Shown here piece after piece: positions 12,868-20,288 of a stretch of 24,660 nucleotides of DNA (position 1 is its first letter; each line of letters opens with the position of its first letter). A program made the translations under genes and the position numbers. Below the pieces are notes generated by a model. The model did not search any database. It saw nothing but the letters and a program-made list of their open reading frames with translations, and was not told the origin of the DNA. Source of the stretch: a virus; the IMG/VR virus record IMGVR_UViG_3300046007_002967, positions 1-24,660 of that record, one strand, 5' to 3'.

Positions 12868-13620
12868 TTAGGCTGCTAATTTTAGCGGAATCATACGGCT
12901 AAGTGTATCGATTACGAAGCCGGAATCATCCTTTTTTGCTTTCCCTTTGGCATATAGCGCAACAATAACCCCTTTGGGATCAATATGCCGAATATCGCTA
13001 TTATCCCCGTCAACGCATTGCAGGCCTAAAAACTTAGCAGGAATATCCGCACGTTTACGAAATACGGCTGCGATACGCATTCCCGATTCTATGGCCTGAT
13101 TGACGTATTTTTGAAACGCTAGCGTTCCGGAATACGAAAATGTTAGGTCATAATTCGCAGGCAAGTTTTTCCGGTTAGCGATTTTTGTGTAGTCATAGAA
13201 TTGCACGTTAGGGAAAAGGTCAAAAATTGTAATTTGCTCATTCCCGAATCCGTAGTCGAATCGAACGTTTTCCCATTTAATATCGGACGTACCATTTAGG
13301 CGTACTAGCGGAATCATTCCCTTTTTAGTGGCCTTACGTACTAAGGCCTGAATATCCTTGACTAGAATTTCCATGAATTGTTGCCGATTGGAAAAGAAAA
13401 ACTTGGCCTTGCGGATTCTGGCGGCCTGGACGGAATTCATAGCGCCACGGCCTGCAGTGTATAAACAGGCATTTTTGCAGCCTGCTATTTCGGCCATAGA
13501 GCAAACGTTATAGCCTGATATATCCGCAGGCGCCATATATAAAATGCCGGTCATAAAACCAAATTCCTGGCCTTTTACGGTTTTAGCGTTAGCATCAACG
13601 GTTAACAGTGTTTTATGCAT
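12868..13620 (-). CDS. 250-aa protein with N-terminal Cys cluster, possibly radical-SAM-like or TIM-barrel fold
   Basis: First gene of the leftward arm; ATG 13620 with GGAG 9 bases upstream. Residues 5-36 (LLTVDANAKTVKGQEFGFMT and on) lead to C40-x7-C48-x3-C52 (NVCSMAEIAGCKNACLYTAG). Later strands IPLVRLNGTSD (103-113), VQFYDYTK (139-146), LTFSYSGT and MRIAAVFR alternate with helices as in a barrel. I recall this family as an unassigned phage protein (DUF7227-like). Cys spacing is not the canonical CxxxCxxC, so iron-sulphur chemistry is only a possibility. Being promoter-proximal, it is probably expressed early and abundantly. Confidence 0.85.
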   Translation of the reverse strand: MHKTLLTVDANAKTVKGQEFGFMTGILYMAPADISGYNVCSMAEIAGCKNACLYTAGRGAMNSVQAARIRKAKFFFSNRQQFMEILVKDIQALVRKATKKGMIPLVRLNGTSDIKWENVRFDYGFGNEQITIFDLFPNVQFYDYTKIANRKNLPANYDLTFSYSGTLAFQKYVNQAIESGMRIAAVFRKRADIPAKFLGLQCVDGDNSDIRHIDPKGVIVALYAKGKAKKDDSGFVIDTLSRMIPLKLAA

Positions 13621-13670
13621 TTTTTAATTCTCCAGTAGTTTAGGGTTAACAATGCAACAACAACAATATC

Positions 13671-13698
13671 AATCTAATCCTATGACGTTTATTGTCAA
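13671..13698 (-). promoter_or_regulatory. Sigma70-like promoter for the leftward arm
   Basis: Minus strand TTGACA (13,698-13,693), 16-base spacer, TAGATT (13,676-13,671). The -35 is a perfect consensus and the -10 matches 4 of 6. Transcription would start near 13,664, leaving a leader of about 45 bases before ATG 13620. Confidence 0.6.
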
Positions 13699-13755
13699 GA
13701 CTTTGTTGCTAGGGAAAACCCTTAACTTGACTATCGTGCTCAGGCATTGCATCAG

Positions 13756-13840
13756 TGCACTACTTTGGTGCATAATGCCGGCATAGACTGCGATGCACTA
13801 TCTTGGTGCATAGATTCTAGGGTGCACTAATGTGGTGCAT
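13756..13840. repeat. Three 18-bp dyad repeats, TGCACTAnnnTGGTGCAT type
   Basis: Copies at 13,756-13,773 (TGCACTACTTTGGTGCAT), 13,794-13,811 (TGCACTATCTTGGTGCAT) and 13,823-13,840 (TGCACTAATGTGGTGCAT). Each is an inverted repeat TGCAC/GTGCA around 7 bases; the middle copy has 6-bp arms. Starts are 38 and 29 bases apart. A lone TGCAC half-site follows at 13,861. They lie just upstream of the leftward promoter, so they look like operators for a dimeric regulator or iterons. Confidence 0.85.
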
Positions 13841-13901
13841 CACTGCCCCATTCACTGCGTTGCACAATGACGAATGTATTTGATAATGATGAACGATAGT
13901 G

Positions 13902-13958
13902 AGCACTGACTAACTTGCTGCATAGCAACATTGTCCTGCATAGTAAGCACTAACTAAC
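13902..13958. repeat. Interleaved direct repeats AGCACTRACTAAC and CTGCATAG
   Basis: AGCACTGACTAAC (13,902-13,914) and AGCACTAACTAAC (13,946-13,958) differ by one base and are 44 bases apart. Between them CTGCATAG occurs twice (13,918-13,925 and 13,936-13,943). They follow the dyad repeats and may be part of the same regulatory or origin structure. Confidence 0.7.
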
Positions 13959-14243
13959 ATAGACGGGGGGATGGGGTAGTGGCAATGCTGTGATAATGTT
14001 GGATCACCATAGCCACAAAAAAGAGCAAAATAGGACTATTTATGTGTCATAAAAAGAACAATAAAATCAATGACTTGCAATAGTCAGAAATAAACTATGA
14101 AATCAGCAATGGAAAATGTGCATTGCGATAGGCCAGAGCAGGCAGAAAAAAGAAGGAATAACTATTACTTTACAATTATGTGCACTTCTGTATCTTTCAT
14201 CTTAAAGAAAAGATGTGCTACAATAGCCTCTATATTGCAAGCA

Positions 14244-14272
14244 TAAGCAATAATCGTGTTATGATTTATAAT
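14244..14272 (+). promoter_or_regulatory. Possible rightward promoter for the structural arm
   Basis: Exact TATAAT at 14,267-14,272 with a poor -35 (TAAGCA, 17-base spacer). An alternative is TTGCAA (14,235) with TATGAT (14,260) at 19 bases. Either would start transcription about 65-75 bases before the TerS start. Weak evidence in AT-rich DNA. Confidence 0.35.
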
Positions 14273-14318
14273 AAATAAATACTTTTTATTTTTCCTCATC
14301 AGCGTTATCGGCAGTGCA

Positions 14319-14330
14319 TACTATATAGTA
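14319..14330. promoter_or_regulatory. 12-bp perfect palindrome TACTATATAGTA before TerS
   Basis: The palindrome lies 12 bases upstream of the TTG start and its last bases form the AGGA ribosome site. It may be a repressor site or part of a phage promoter, since its ACTATATAG core resembles other CTATAG elements in this window. Confidence 0.4.
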
Positions 14331-14342
14331 GGAACATTAACT

Positions 14343-14798
14343 TTGGAAACAAAAGACCAAGATATGGTTCTTGTGTCTTCTTCCCCCGATGTGTTATCTT
14401 CGCCTGCACAAGTTGCTGTACCTGTGCCGACTAAGAATCCCAGAGGTGCTGGTCGTCCTAAAAAGACTGCTATCCAGGCGAAGAAGAAACGAGAACTCCG
14501 TGGTAGGCCTCCTGGAGAGGCAGCAAGGATTAGAGAATTCCATGCCCGCCTGCTGACTACCAAGGGAGATCACATCATTGAGACCATCATTAAGAAAGCC
14601 TTAGATCCTGACGATAAGGATCAGGCAGCGATGCTCAAGATGTGTGCTGATAGGCTATTGCCGCTGTCTTACTTTGAAAAAGACAAGACTGGTGGCAACA
14701 AAGGTATAACCATTAACATCAGCGGTGTCGGCGACACAAAGATTGATGCCACCGAAACCATTGATGCTGAGGACGTAGACTTTGAATCTAGAGATTAA
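14343..14798 (+). CDS. terS: Terminase small subunit
   Basis: 151 aa from TTG 14343, with AGGA 9 bases upstream; the next ATG (14,364) lacks a site. After a flexible N-terminus come a basic region NPRGAGRPKKTAIQAKKKRE, LRGRPPGEAARIREFHARLL, a helix-rich centre and AAMLKMCADRLLPLSYFEKD, then a beta-like GITINISGVGDTKI tail. This GxGRPK...RGRPPGEAARI...LPxSYFEK pattern is one I associate with TerS-type proteins of podoviruses and related phages. It should recognise packaging sites and stimulate TerL. It overlaps TerL by 17 bases, supporting the call. Confidence 0.82.
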   Translation: METKDQDMVLVSSSPDVLSSPAQVAVPVPTKNPRGAGRPKKTAIQAKKKRELRGRPPGEAARIREFHARLLTTKGDHIIETIIKKALDPDDKDQAAMLKMCADRLLPLSYFEKDKTGGNKGITINISGVGDTKIDATETIDAEDVDFESRD

Positions 14799-16035
14799 GT
14801 TACTGCCTTGGCAACAAGATGTGTGGAATGACGATGCTAGGTTTAAGGTTGTCGCTGCAGGCCGTAGAACTGGTAAGTCCAGACTAGCAGCATGGATGCT
14901 CATCGTTGAGGCGCTACAGACCAATAAAGGTCATGTGTGGTATGTAGCACCAACGCAGGGACAGGCCAGGGATATTATGTGGCTCACGTTATTGGAACTA
15001 GGCCACCCCGTAATTGAGTCCAGCCATGTAAACAATATGCAGATCAGGCTGGTAAACGGAGCACAGATCAGCCTCAAAGGTGCTGACAGGCCAGAGACAA
15101 TGCGTGGTGTCAGCCTAAAGTTTGTTGTGTTAGACGAATATGCAGACATGAAGCCTGCAGTGTTTGAGCAGATTCTAAGACCTGCACTAGCAGACTTAAA
15201 AGGCAAGGCTCTGTTTATTGGTACACCGATGGGACGCAACCATTTCTATGAGTTGTTCACCTACGGTAAAGAAGGCAAAGACAAGGATTATAAGAGTTGG
15301 CACTTCACCTCCTTTGATAATCCGTTGCTGGACCCAGAAGAGATCGAAACTGCAAGAAAGAGTATGTCCAGTTTCGCTTTCAGGACTGAGTTCTTAGCCT
15401 CCTTTGAAGCAGCCTCTGGTGGCATCTTCAAAGAAGAATGGATAAAGATTGATGATGAAGAACCCACCGATGGCAGGTATTTCATCGCTGTAGACTTGGC
15501 TGGCTTTGAGAATGTTGCCTCAGCCACCACAGCAAAAAAGAAAAGACTAGACCAGTCTGCTATAGCAATAGTTAAGATCACTTCTAATGGCTGGTATGTA
15601 AAAGATGTAGAGTTTGGCAGGTGGGACATTAAAGACACTGCACAGAAGATCTTTAATGCAGTCAGAGACTATGAACCTGTCTGTGTTGGTATTGAAAGAG
15701 GCGCACTAAAGAATGCTGTATTGCCATACCTCAGTGACTTAATGAGGCGATATAACACCTACTTCAGAATAGAGGATCTTACTCATGGAAATAAAAAGAA
15801 AACTGACAGAATTACTTGGTCGCTTCAAGGCCGCTTTGAGCACGGCAAAATCGTCTTTAATGAAGGCACTTGGAATAAAGAAATAATTGATGAGTTACTG
15901 AACTTCCCTAATCCGCAAGTTCATGATGACTTAATTGATGCTTTGTCCTACATCGACCAGATCGCAGTAGCAGAGTATGTGCAAGACTTTGATGACGAGG
16001 ACTTTACACCAATGGACGCTGTAGCCGGTTACTAA
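14782..16035 (+). CDS. terL: Terminase large subunit
   Basis: 417 aa from TTG 14782 (GAGGA about 7 bases upstream). ATPase domain: Walker A AAGRRTGKS (25-33), Walker B FVVLDEYAD (114-122), coupling-type IGTPMGRNHF (146-155). Nuclease domain: VDLAG (D238), GIERG (E305), HDDLIDALSY (D382, D383, D386). It powers DNA packaging into the prohead and cuts concatemers. The length is typical. An ATG is not available near the N-terminus without losing LLPWQQDVW, which belongs to the family, so the TTG is retained. AAGGAG in the trailing bases belongs to the next gene. Confidence 0.97.
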   Translation: MNLEIKLLPWQQDVWNDDARFKVVAAGRRTGKSRLAAWMLIVEALQTNKGHVWYVAPTQGQARDIMWLTLLELGHPVIESSHVNNMQIRLVNGAQISLKGADRPETMRGVSLKFVVLDEYADMKPAVFEQILRPALADLKGKALFIGTPMGRNHFYELFTYGKEGKDKDYKSWHFTSFDNPLLDPEEIETARKSMSSFAFRTEFLASFEAASGGIFKEEWIKIDDEEPTDGRYFIAVDLAGFENVASATTAKKKRLDQSAIAIVKITSNGWYVKDVEFGRWDIKDTAQKIFNAVRDYEPVCVGIERGALKNAVLPYLSDLMRRYNTYFRIEDLTHGNKKKTDRITWSLQGRFEHGKIVFNEGTWNKEIIDELLNFPNPQVHDDLIDALSYIDQIAVAEYVQDFDDEDFTPMDAVAGY

Positions 16036-16044
16036 GGAGTAGTT

Positions 16045-16344
16045 ATGTATTTAGAAATGTACAACAACGAAGACTATGTCCCTCTTAACTGGGACAAGTT
16101 AGCAACTAACCCTGATGTCTGGGCCACGATAAAAGAAGAAATAGAGAAGAAATTCAGTGCTGACTGTCTTCTTACAGTTATCACTGCCGCTAAAGAGGCT
16201 GGCCTTAAAGATAAAGACATCTTCTTGCCTGTTGCTGACCTTGAAGACTCCGAAGAAGAGTCTGAAATGGAAGAAGAAGATGAGGGTATGCCTGAATACG
16301 CCAGTCTTGAAGAAGACAGCATCGGTGACACAACTAAGGACTAA
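16045..16344 (+). CDS. Acidic hypothetical protein, 99 aa
   Basis: ATG 16045 follows AAGGAG with perfect spacing. The N-terminal 60 residues are helical (WATIKEEIEKKFSADCLLTV), the C-terminal third is extremely acidic (EDSEEESEMEEEDEGMPEYA). It sits between TerL and portal, where phages often carry small head-completion or packaging accessory proteins. The acidic tail might bind a basic partner such as TerS. No family assignment. Confidence 0.82.
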   Translation: MYLEMYNNEDYVPLNWDKLATNPDVWATIKEEIEKKFSADCLLTVITAAKEAGLKDKDIFLPVADLEDSEEESEMEEEDEGMPEYASLEEDSIGDTTKD

Positions 16345-16346
16345 AC

Positions 16347-18317
16347 ATGGAAGATAAAGATTACGAACTTGGTGGCCCCGGTAAGAAGATTTCTGAGTGG
16401 GTACTGTCCCGCTGTGAGAACTGGCGCAACCATCGTGATGAGAACTACCTAGACTACTGGGACTCCTATGAGCGCCTATGGCGTGGTATCTGGGCTGGTG
16501 AGGATGTGCATCGTGAAAGCGAAAGATCACGGATTGTAACCCCCGCACTACAGCAGGCTATTGAGTCCTCTGTTGCTGAGATCGAAGAAGCAGTCTTTGG
16601 TCGTGGTGAAAAGTTCTTTGACATTGTTGATGATCAGTTAGACCAGCAGCGCATCGATGTTGAGCAAGTCAAGAATCAGATGACTGAGGACTTTAAGCGC
16701 ACCAAAGTACGCAAAGCCACCAGTGATGTGATCCTGCTTGGCGCTGTCTATGGTACTGGTATCGGTGAGATTGTTGTGTCTGAGAAGACAGAACGTGCTC
16801 CAGCAATGCGACCAATCGCAGAGATGGGCGTTACCGCTGTCGGCATTGAAGAGCGTAATCGTTTCTATGTCGGTCTAAAGCCAGTTAATCCTAAAAACTT
16901 CTTGATTGACCCTGTGGCCACCTCCGTAGAAGAGGCAATGGGCTGTGCAATTGAAGAATATGTCAGCATTCACAGCGTTGTTGCTGGTATGGAGTCTGGT
17001 GTCTATCGTAAAGTAGACAACATTGCCCCCACCGCTGTTGACACAGACCTAGAGCCGGTACAGGAAGAGATTGAGTACCAGCAAGACAAGGTAAAGTTAC
17101 TGCGTTACTACGGCCTGATTCCTCGCTATCTGCTGGATGCCGAAGACGCAGAAGAGATCACCAGCCTGTTTAACGAAAAAACTGATGAGTTTGGCACAGA
17201 AGCCGCTACCTACACTGATCTGGTAGAGGCAATTGTGGTTATCGCAAACGATGAACACTTGCTCAAGGCAGAAGAGTCACCGTTTATGATGAAAGATCGG
17301 CCTATTGTGGCCTTCCAATATGATTCCATGCCTGGGCGTTTCTGGGGTCGTGGTATCGCTGAGAAGGGCTACAATATGCAAAAGGCTATTGACGCACAGA
17401 TTCGTGCTCATTTAGACAGCCTTGCACTGACCACAGTGCCGATGATGGGCATTGATGCCACTCGTCTGCCCCGTGGTGCCAAGTTTGAGATCCGTCCAGG
17501 CAAGACTATCCTTACTAACGGCAATCCTAACGAGGTTCTGCAGCCGTTTAAGTTTGGTGTTACCGATCCTGGCAATCTGCAGACCGCTGGTGAGTTCATG
17601 AAGATGATGCTGATGGCAACATCCACCATCGACAGCACCACGCCTACGGCTGATGGCGGTGGCCTAAACCCTGCTCTGTCGGCAATCATCAAGAAGAATA
17701 AACGCACACTGGTCAACTTCCAAGAGCAGTTCCTGATCCCGTTTGTTACCAAGTCTGCCTACCGCTTTATGCAGTTTGATCCGGATCGCTACCCCGCACA
17801 AGACTTCGTGTTTGTGCCGACCAGCAATCTTGGCATCGTGGCACGAGAGTATGAACAGATGCAGTTCATGAATCTGCTCAAAACCTTGGGTCCAGATAGT
17901 CCGATTGTGCCGATGGTCATGTCTGCGATCATTGAAAACAGTGGTCTGTCTAACCGTGAAGCCTTGCTACAGCAGATGGCACAGATGACTCAGCCTAACC
18001 CAGAGCAGCAGCAGATGCAACAGATGGCAATGCAGATGCAACTTCAGAAAGCGCAACTGGAAATGGCTGATCTTGAGGCAGATGTGACGCTAAAACAGGC
18101 CAGAGCACAGAAAGAAGTCACTGAGACACAACTGATGCCTGCCGAATTACAGGCCAGCATCGCCGCTTCGGCATCGAAGTATCTTGGAACCGGCCCCAAC
18201 GCCACCGATGACTTTGAGAGACGTGTCAAAGTAGCCAATCTGGCTCTAAAAGAGAAAGATATAGATACTCGAAAAGAGATTGCTAACCTGCAAGTGGTTG
18301 CATCACGGCAAAGTTAA
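16347..18317 (+). CDS. Portal protein
   Basis: 656 aa, the size of podovirus portals. N-terminus: ISEWVLSRCENWRNHRDENY and RLWRGIWAGEDVHRESERS; middle: GAVYGTGIGEIVVSE, YVGLKPVNPKNFLIDP; then DRPIVAFQYDSMPGRFWGRG IAEKGYNMQKAID, a hallmark segment of such portals. The C-terminal part (about 560-650) is Gln/Met-rich helical (NPEQQQMQQMAMQMQLQKAQ), likely the coiled barrel that lines the head interior. It forms the dodecameric vertex ring for DNA passage. ATG 16347 has AAGGACT upstream. The stop TAA shares the bases TTAA with the stop of the convergent HNH gene. Confidence 0.92.
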   Translation: MEDKDYELGGPGKKISEWVLSRCENWRNHRDENYLDYWDSYERLWRGIWAGEDVHRESERSRIVTPALQQAIESSVAEIEEAVFGRGEKFFDIVDDQLDQQRIDVEQVKNQMTEDFKRTKVRKATSDVILLGAVYGTGIGEIVVSEKTERAPAMRPIAEMGVTAVGIEERNRFYVGLKPVNPKNFLIDPVATSVEEAMGCAIEEYVSIHSVVAGMESGVYRKVDNIAPTAVDTDLEPVQEEIEYQQDKVKLLRYYGLIPRYLLDAEDAEEITSLFNEKTDEFGTEAATYTDLVEAIVVIANDEHLLKAEESPFMMKDRPIVAFQYDSMPGRFWGRGIAEKGYNMQKAIDAQIRAHLDSLALTTVPMMGIDATRLPRGAKFEIRPGKTILTNGNPNEVLQPFKFGVTDPGNLQTAGEFMKMMLMATSTIDSTTPTADGGGLNPALSAIIKKNKRTLVNFQEQFLIPFVTKSAYRFMQFDPDRYPAQDFVFVPTSNLGIVAREYEQMQFMNLLKTLGPDSPIVPMVMSAIIENSGLSNREALLQQMAQMTQPNPEQQQMQQMAMQMQLQKAQLEMADLEADVTLKQARAQKEVTETQLMPAELQASIAASASKYLGTGPNATDDFERRVKVANLALKEKDIDTRKEIANLQVVASRQS

Positions 18318-18877
18318 GTAGATCGCATAAATTTAGCAATCTTTTCGTGTTCTTCGGCGGTGCCATCGTTCTTAATACGGTTGGCTCGCCAAGAAATTAC
18401 AGCAACATTGCCTTTAATGTAACCTTTTAATGGGTCTATTCGGTCAAAAGATGGTGAGTTCTCTTGTCTACCGTCTTGAGAAAAGTAATCTAGTTCAATA
18501 CCTAGTATTGGACAATGTGTGGGAAACACAAGATCCCCAAAGTTAATTGAGAATTCATGTTTATAGCAGTGCGCTTTCTTGTTTTTAAACTTTTCACGCA
18601 TTGCGGCATAAATAGCAGACTTACGCCACTCTTGATCGTTCCATTTTGGACCCCATTTTTGAAACATTCGATCATTTAGTTCTTTTTGGCGCTTTATCTT
18701 TTTGTTAGCAAAGGCATTTATATTGAATTTTTCAGTTATTTGCTTAATACGCTGCCTAGATACCTTGTTTTCAAGTTTGTTAGCGATTTCAGTAAGGCCA
18801 AAACCTTCTTTAGCCCAGACCTTAATGTTATCGATGTCAGAATCAGTTAGTTTTTTGAAGTGTTGTCCTTGTGCCAT
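18314..18877 (-). CDS. Free-standing HNH-type (homing-like) endonuclease, antisense to the structural genes
   Basis: 187 aa from ATG 18877, with AGGAGG 4 bases upstream; the frame back to 18928 is rejected. N-terminal helix-turn-helix (GLTEIANKLENKVSRQRIKQ, about 27-46), then a basic linker and a C-terminal nuclease: THCPILGIELDY (120-131), SPSFDRIDPLKGYIKGNVAV (141-160), ISWRANRIKNDGT (161-173). The SPSxDRI...GYxxGNVxVIS..AN.iK block is characteristic of HNH-family phage nucleases with homing behaviour. It is more AT-rich than its neighbours, transcribed against them from its own promoter, and its stop is fused to the portal stop. It is most likely a mobile endonuclease that spreads by cutting gene-free alleles. 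Confidence 0.88.
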   Translation of the reverse strand: MAQGQHFKKLTDSDIDNIKVWAKEGFGLTEIANKLENKVSRQRIKQITEKFNINAFANKKIKRQKELNDRMFQKWGPKWNDQEWRKSAIYAAMREKFKNKKAHCYKHEFSINFGDLVFPTHCPILGIELDYFSQDGRQENSPSFDRIDPLKGYIKGNVAVISWRANRIKNDGTAEEHEKIAKFMRST

Positions 18878-18895
18878 ATTGCCTCCTAAAACTGA

Positions 18896-18924
18896 AGCAT
18901 ACCACAAAAACAACTTCTTGTCAA
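18896..18924 (-). promoter_or_regulatory. Consensus sigma70 promoter for the HNH endonuclease
   Basis: Minus strand TTGACA (18,924-18,919), 17-base spacer, TATGCT (18,901-18,896), with a TGG extended -10. Transcription would start about 12 bases before the AGGAGG site of the HNH gene, giving a minimal leader. Confidence 0.75.
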
Positions 18925-18948
18925 GCACTTTTTTGTTAATTTAAACAG

Positions 18949-18957
18949 TGGTATAAT
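18949..18957 (+). promoter_or_regulatory. Extended -10 element TGGTATAAT before the 78-aa gene
   Basis: Consensus TATAAT with the extended TGn motif. Predicted start at about 18,964, one base before ATG 18965. It lacks a good -35 (T-rich). May drive the genes downstream of the HNH insertion. Confidence 0.5.
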
Positions 18958-18964
18958 ACTAATA

Positions 18965-19201
18965 ATGTCGCCAGAATTACAACAATATTATGAAGACAGA
19001 CTATCTATGATGTCCACCAAGGCGTGGAAACAACTCATAGAAGACCTTCAAACGATGCTTGAGAACTATCAAGACATCAGAACTTGCGACAAAGACACAA
19101 TAGAGTTCCGTAGAGGACAAGTAGACATCCTAGACTACATGATTGGACTAAAGGATCTGTCTGAAAAAGCCTATGAGGAACTAAATGAAACGAATATTTG
19201 A
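18965..19201 (+). CDS. Hypothetical protein, 78 aa
   Basis: Starts MSPELQQYYEDRLSMMSTKA; entirely helical (WKQLIEDLQTMLENYQDIR, then VDILDYMIGLKDLSEKAYEE), a probable helical hairpin. I recall short proteins of this kind between portal and scaffold genes in related phages. There is no Shine-Dalgarno site before ATG 18965, while TATAAT ends 8 bases upstream, so the message may be leaderless. It overlaps the zinc-ribbon gene by 17 bases. Function unknown, possibly head assembly. Confidence 0.78.
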   Translation: MSPELQQYYEDRLSMMSTKAWKQLIEDLQTMLENYQDIRTCDKDTIEFRRGQVDILDYMIGLKDLSEKAYEELNETNI

Positions 19202-19430
19202 CTTTCAGTGTGCCAAAGGCCACATAACTGAAAAATACATAGATGACTCTGTAACCGTCATACAGTGCCCACACTGTGGAAATGACGCTACCAGACTTAT
19301 CTCAACTCCTATGATTAGTCTTGATGGGTGTTCTGGGGATTTTCCTGGGGCATCAATGGCGTGGGAACGAAAGCGCCAAGAAAGAATTAAATGGGAGCGC
19401 AAGACTGGTCGCTCTGACCAGTGGAAGTAA
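19185..19430 (+). CDS. Zinc-ribbon protein, FmdB-like, 81 aa
   Basis: Begins MKRIFDFQCAKGHITEKYID and continues VTVIQCPHCGNDATRLIS: C9, then CPHC at about 28-31, with H13 as a possible fourth ligand, giving a Cys-x3-His ... Cys-x2-Cys metal site as in FmdB-type ribbons. The C-terminal half is basic and ends GRSDQWK after MISLDGCSGDFPGASMAWER. GAGGAA precedes ATG 19185 within the previous gene. FmdB-like ribbons are common near phage head genes without a proven role. The ribbon is clear; the function is open. Confidence 0.83.
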   Translation: MKRIFDFQCAKGHITEKYIDDSVTVIQCPHCGNDATRLISTPMISLDGCSGDFPGASMAWERKRQERIKWERKTGRSDQWK

Positions 19431-19499
19431 GCGGATAAGAGAACCCCGCACAATTTAGTAAGTGTTCTTTCTTAATGCTGTTTAGCACGGGAGACATAG

Positions 19500-20288
19500 A
19501 TGGCTGCTTTTATTGAGGAAGGCGCAGAAGAAGCGCAAACTAGTGAAGTTGTAGTAGATCCTGCTGAATTGACATCTGAGGTTGAAGCCCAGAGTCAAGA
19601 GCAAATGGAAGAGGAACTCCCTGAAAAATATCGGGGTAAGAGTGCCAAAGACATTGCCAAGATGCACATGGAGGCCGAGAAGTTAATTGGTCGCCAAGGC
19701 AGCGAGGTCGGAGAACTACGCAAACTGGTTGACGATTATATTCGCACCCAAGCCACAACAAAACAGCAACTGAGAACCGAATCTACTGAAGAGGTAGACT
19801 TCTTTGCTGATCCAAAGAAGGCGGTAGAAAACGCTATTGAGAATCATCCCAAGATTAGAGAAGCGGAAGCACTCACTCTTGAGATGCAACGAGCCAAGGC
19901 TCTGAACGCTCTACAAACAACACACCCAGATTATCAGCAGATTGTTACTGATCCTGGGTTCCAACAGTGGGTGATGGCATCCAAGGTTAGGCAAGAGTTG
20001 TTTTTAAGAGCAGATCAACGCTACGATTATGATGCAGCGTCTGAACTTCTTAGTTCCTACAAAGAACGCAGAGGAGCAGCACAGCAGACAGTAGCGGCAG
20101 AGAAAGAGGCTCGGAGCAAGACAATCAAGGCTGCGACTACCACCGTTGCTTCTGGCAGTGATGAAGCACCTTCTAAGAAGATTTATCGGCGATCAGACAT
20201 TATGAAACTCATGCAAACTGATCCAGACCGATACGATATGATGCAGCCTGAGATTATGGCGGCCTATCGTGAGGGAAGGGTTAGGTAA
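19500..20288 (+). CDS. Capsid scaffolding protein
   Basis: 262 aa lying directly before the major capsid gene, the standard scaffold position. The N-terminus is acidic and disordered (AAFIEEGAEEAQTSEVVVDP), followed by LPEKYRGKSAKDIAKMHMEA and a coiled-coil (EKLIGRQGSEVGELRKLVDD), a typical scaffold opening. The C-terminus is basic and helical (KKIYRRSDIMKLMQTDPDRY, then AYREGRVR), suited to bind the coat protein. It guides prohead assembly and leaves before DNA entry. GGGAG lies about 8 bases before ATG 19500. Confidence 0.88.
   Translation: MAAFIEEGAEEAQTSEVVVDPAELTSEVEAQSQEQMEEELPEKYRGKSAKDIAKMHMEAEKLIGRQGSEVGELRKLVDDYIRTQATTKQQLRTESTEEVDFFADPKKAVENAIENHPKIREAEALTLEMQRAKALNALQTTHPDYQQIVTDPGFQQWVMASKVRQELFLRADQRYDYDAASELLSSYKERRGAAQQTVAAEKEARSKTIKAATTTVASGSDEAPSKKIYRRSDIMKLMQTDPDRYDMMQPEIMAAYREGRVR

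Larger units (their letters stand above)
13621..14342. other. Divergent intergenic control region, 722 bp
   Basis: The only long gene-free stretch, separating the leftward replication arm from the rightward structural arm. It holds a minus-strand promoter-like pair near 13,671-13,698, three dyad repeats at 13,756-13,840, direct repeats at 13,902-13,958, a G-rich patch (13,965-13,976), an AT-rich 340-base segment with a small CATCTT/AAGATG hairpin (14,198-14,215), a plus-strand TATAAT and a 12-bp palindrome. No convincing gene: a 49-codon frame at 14,097-14,246 has no ribosome site. It may be the main regulatory hub and possibly an origin. Confidence 0.75.

Noticed and set aside
13756-13840. 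CRISPR array
   Set aside because: Only three short dyad units with unequal spacers of 20 and 11 bases and no Cas genes; this suits operators or iterons.
13961-13980. G-quadruplex in the G-rich patch
   Set aside because: Only two strong G runs are present close together; four are needed for an intramolecular quadruplex.
14097-14246. 49-codon plus-strand frame in the divergent intergenic region
   Set aside because: No ribosome site, odd composition, and it crosses AT-rich regulatory DNA; chance length for this base content.
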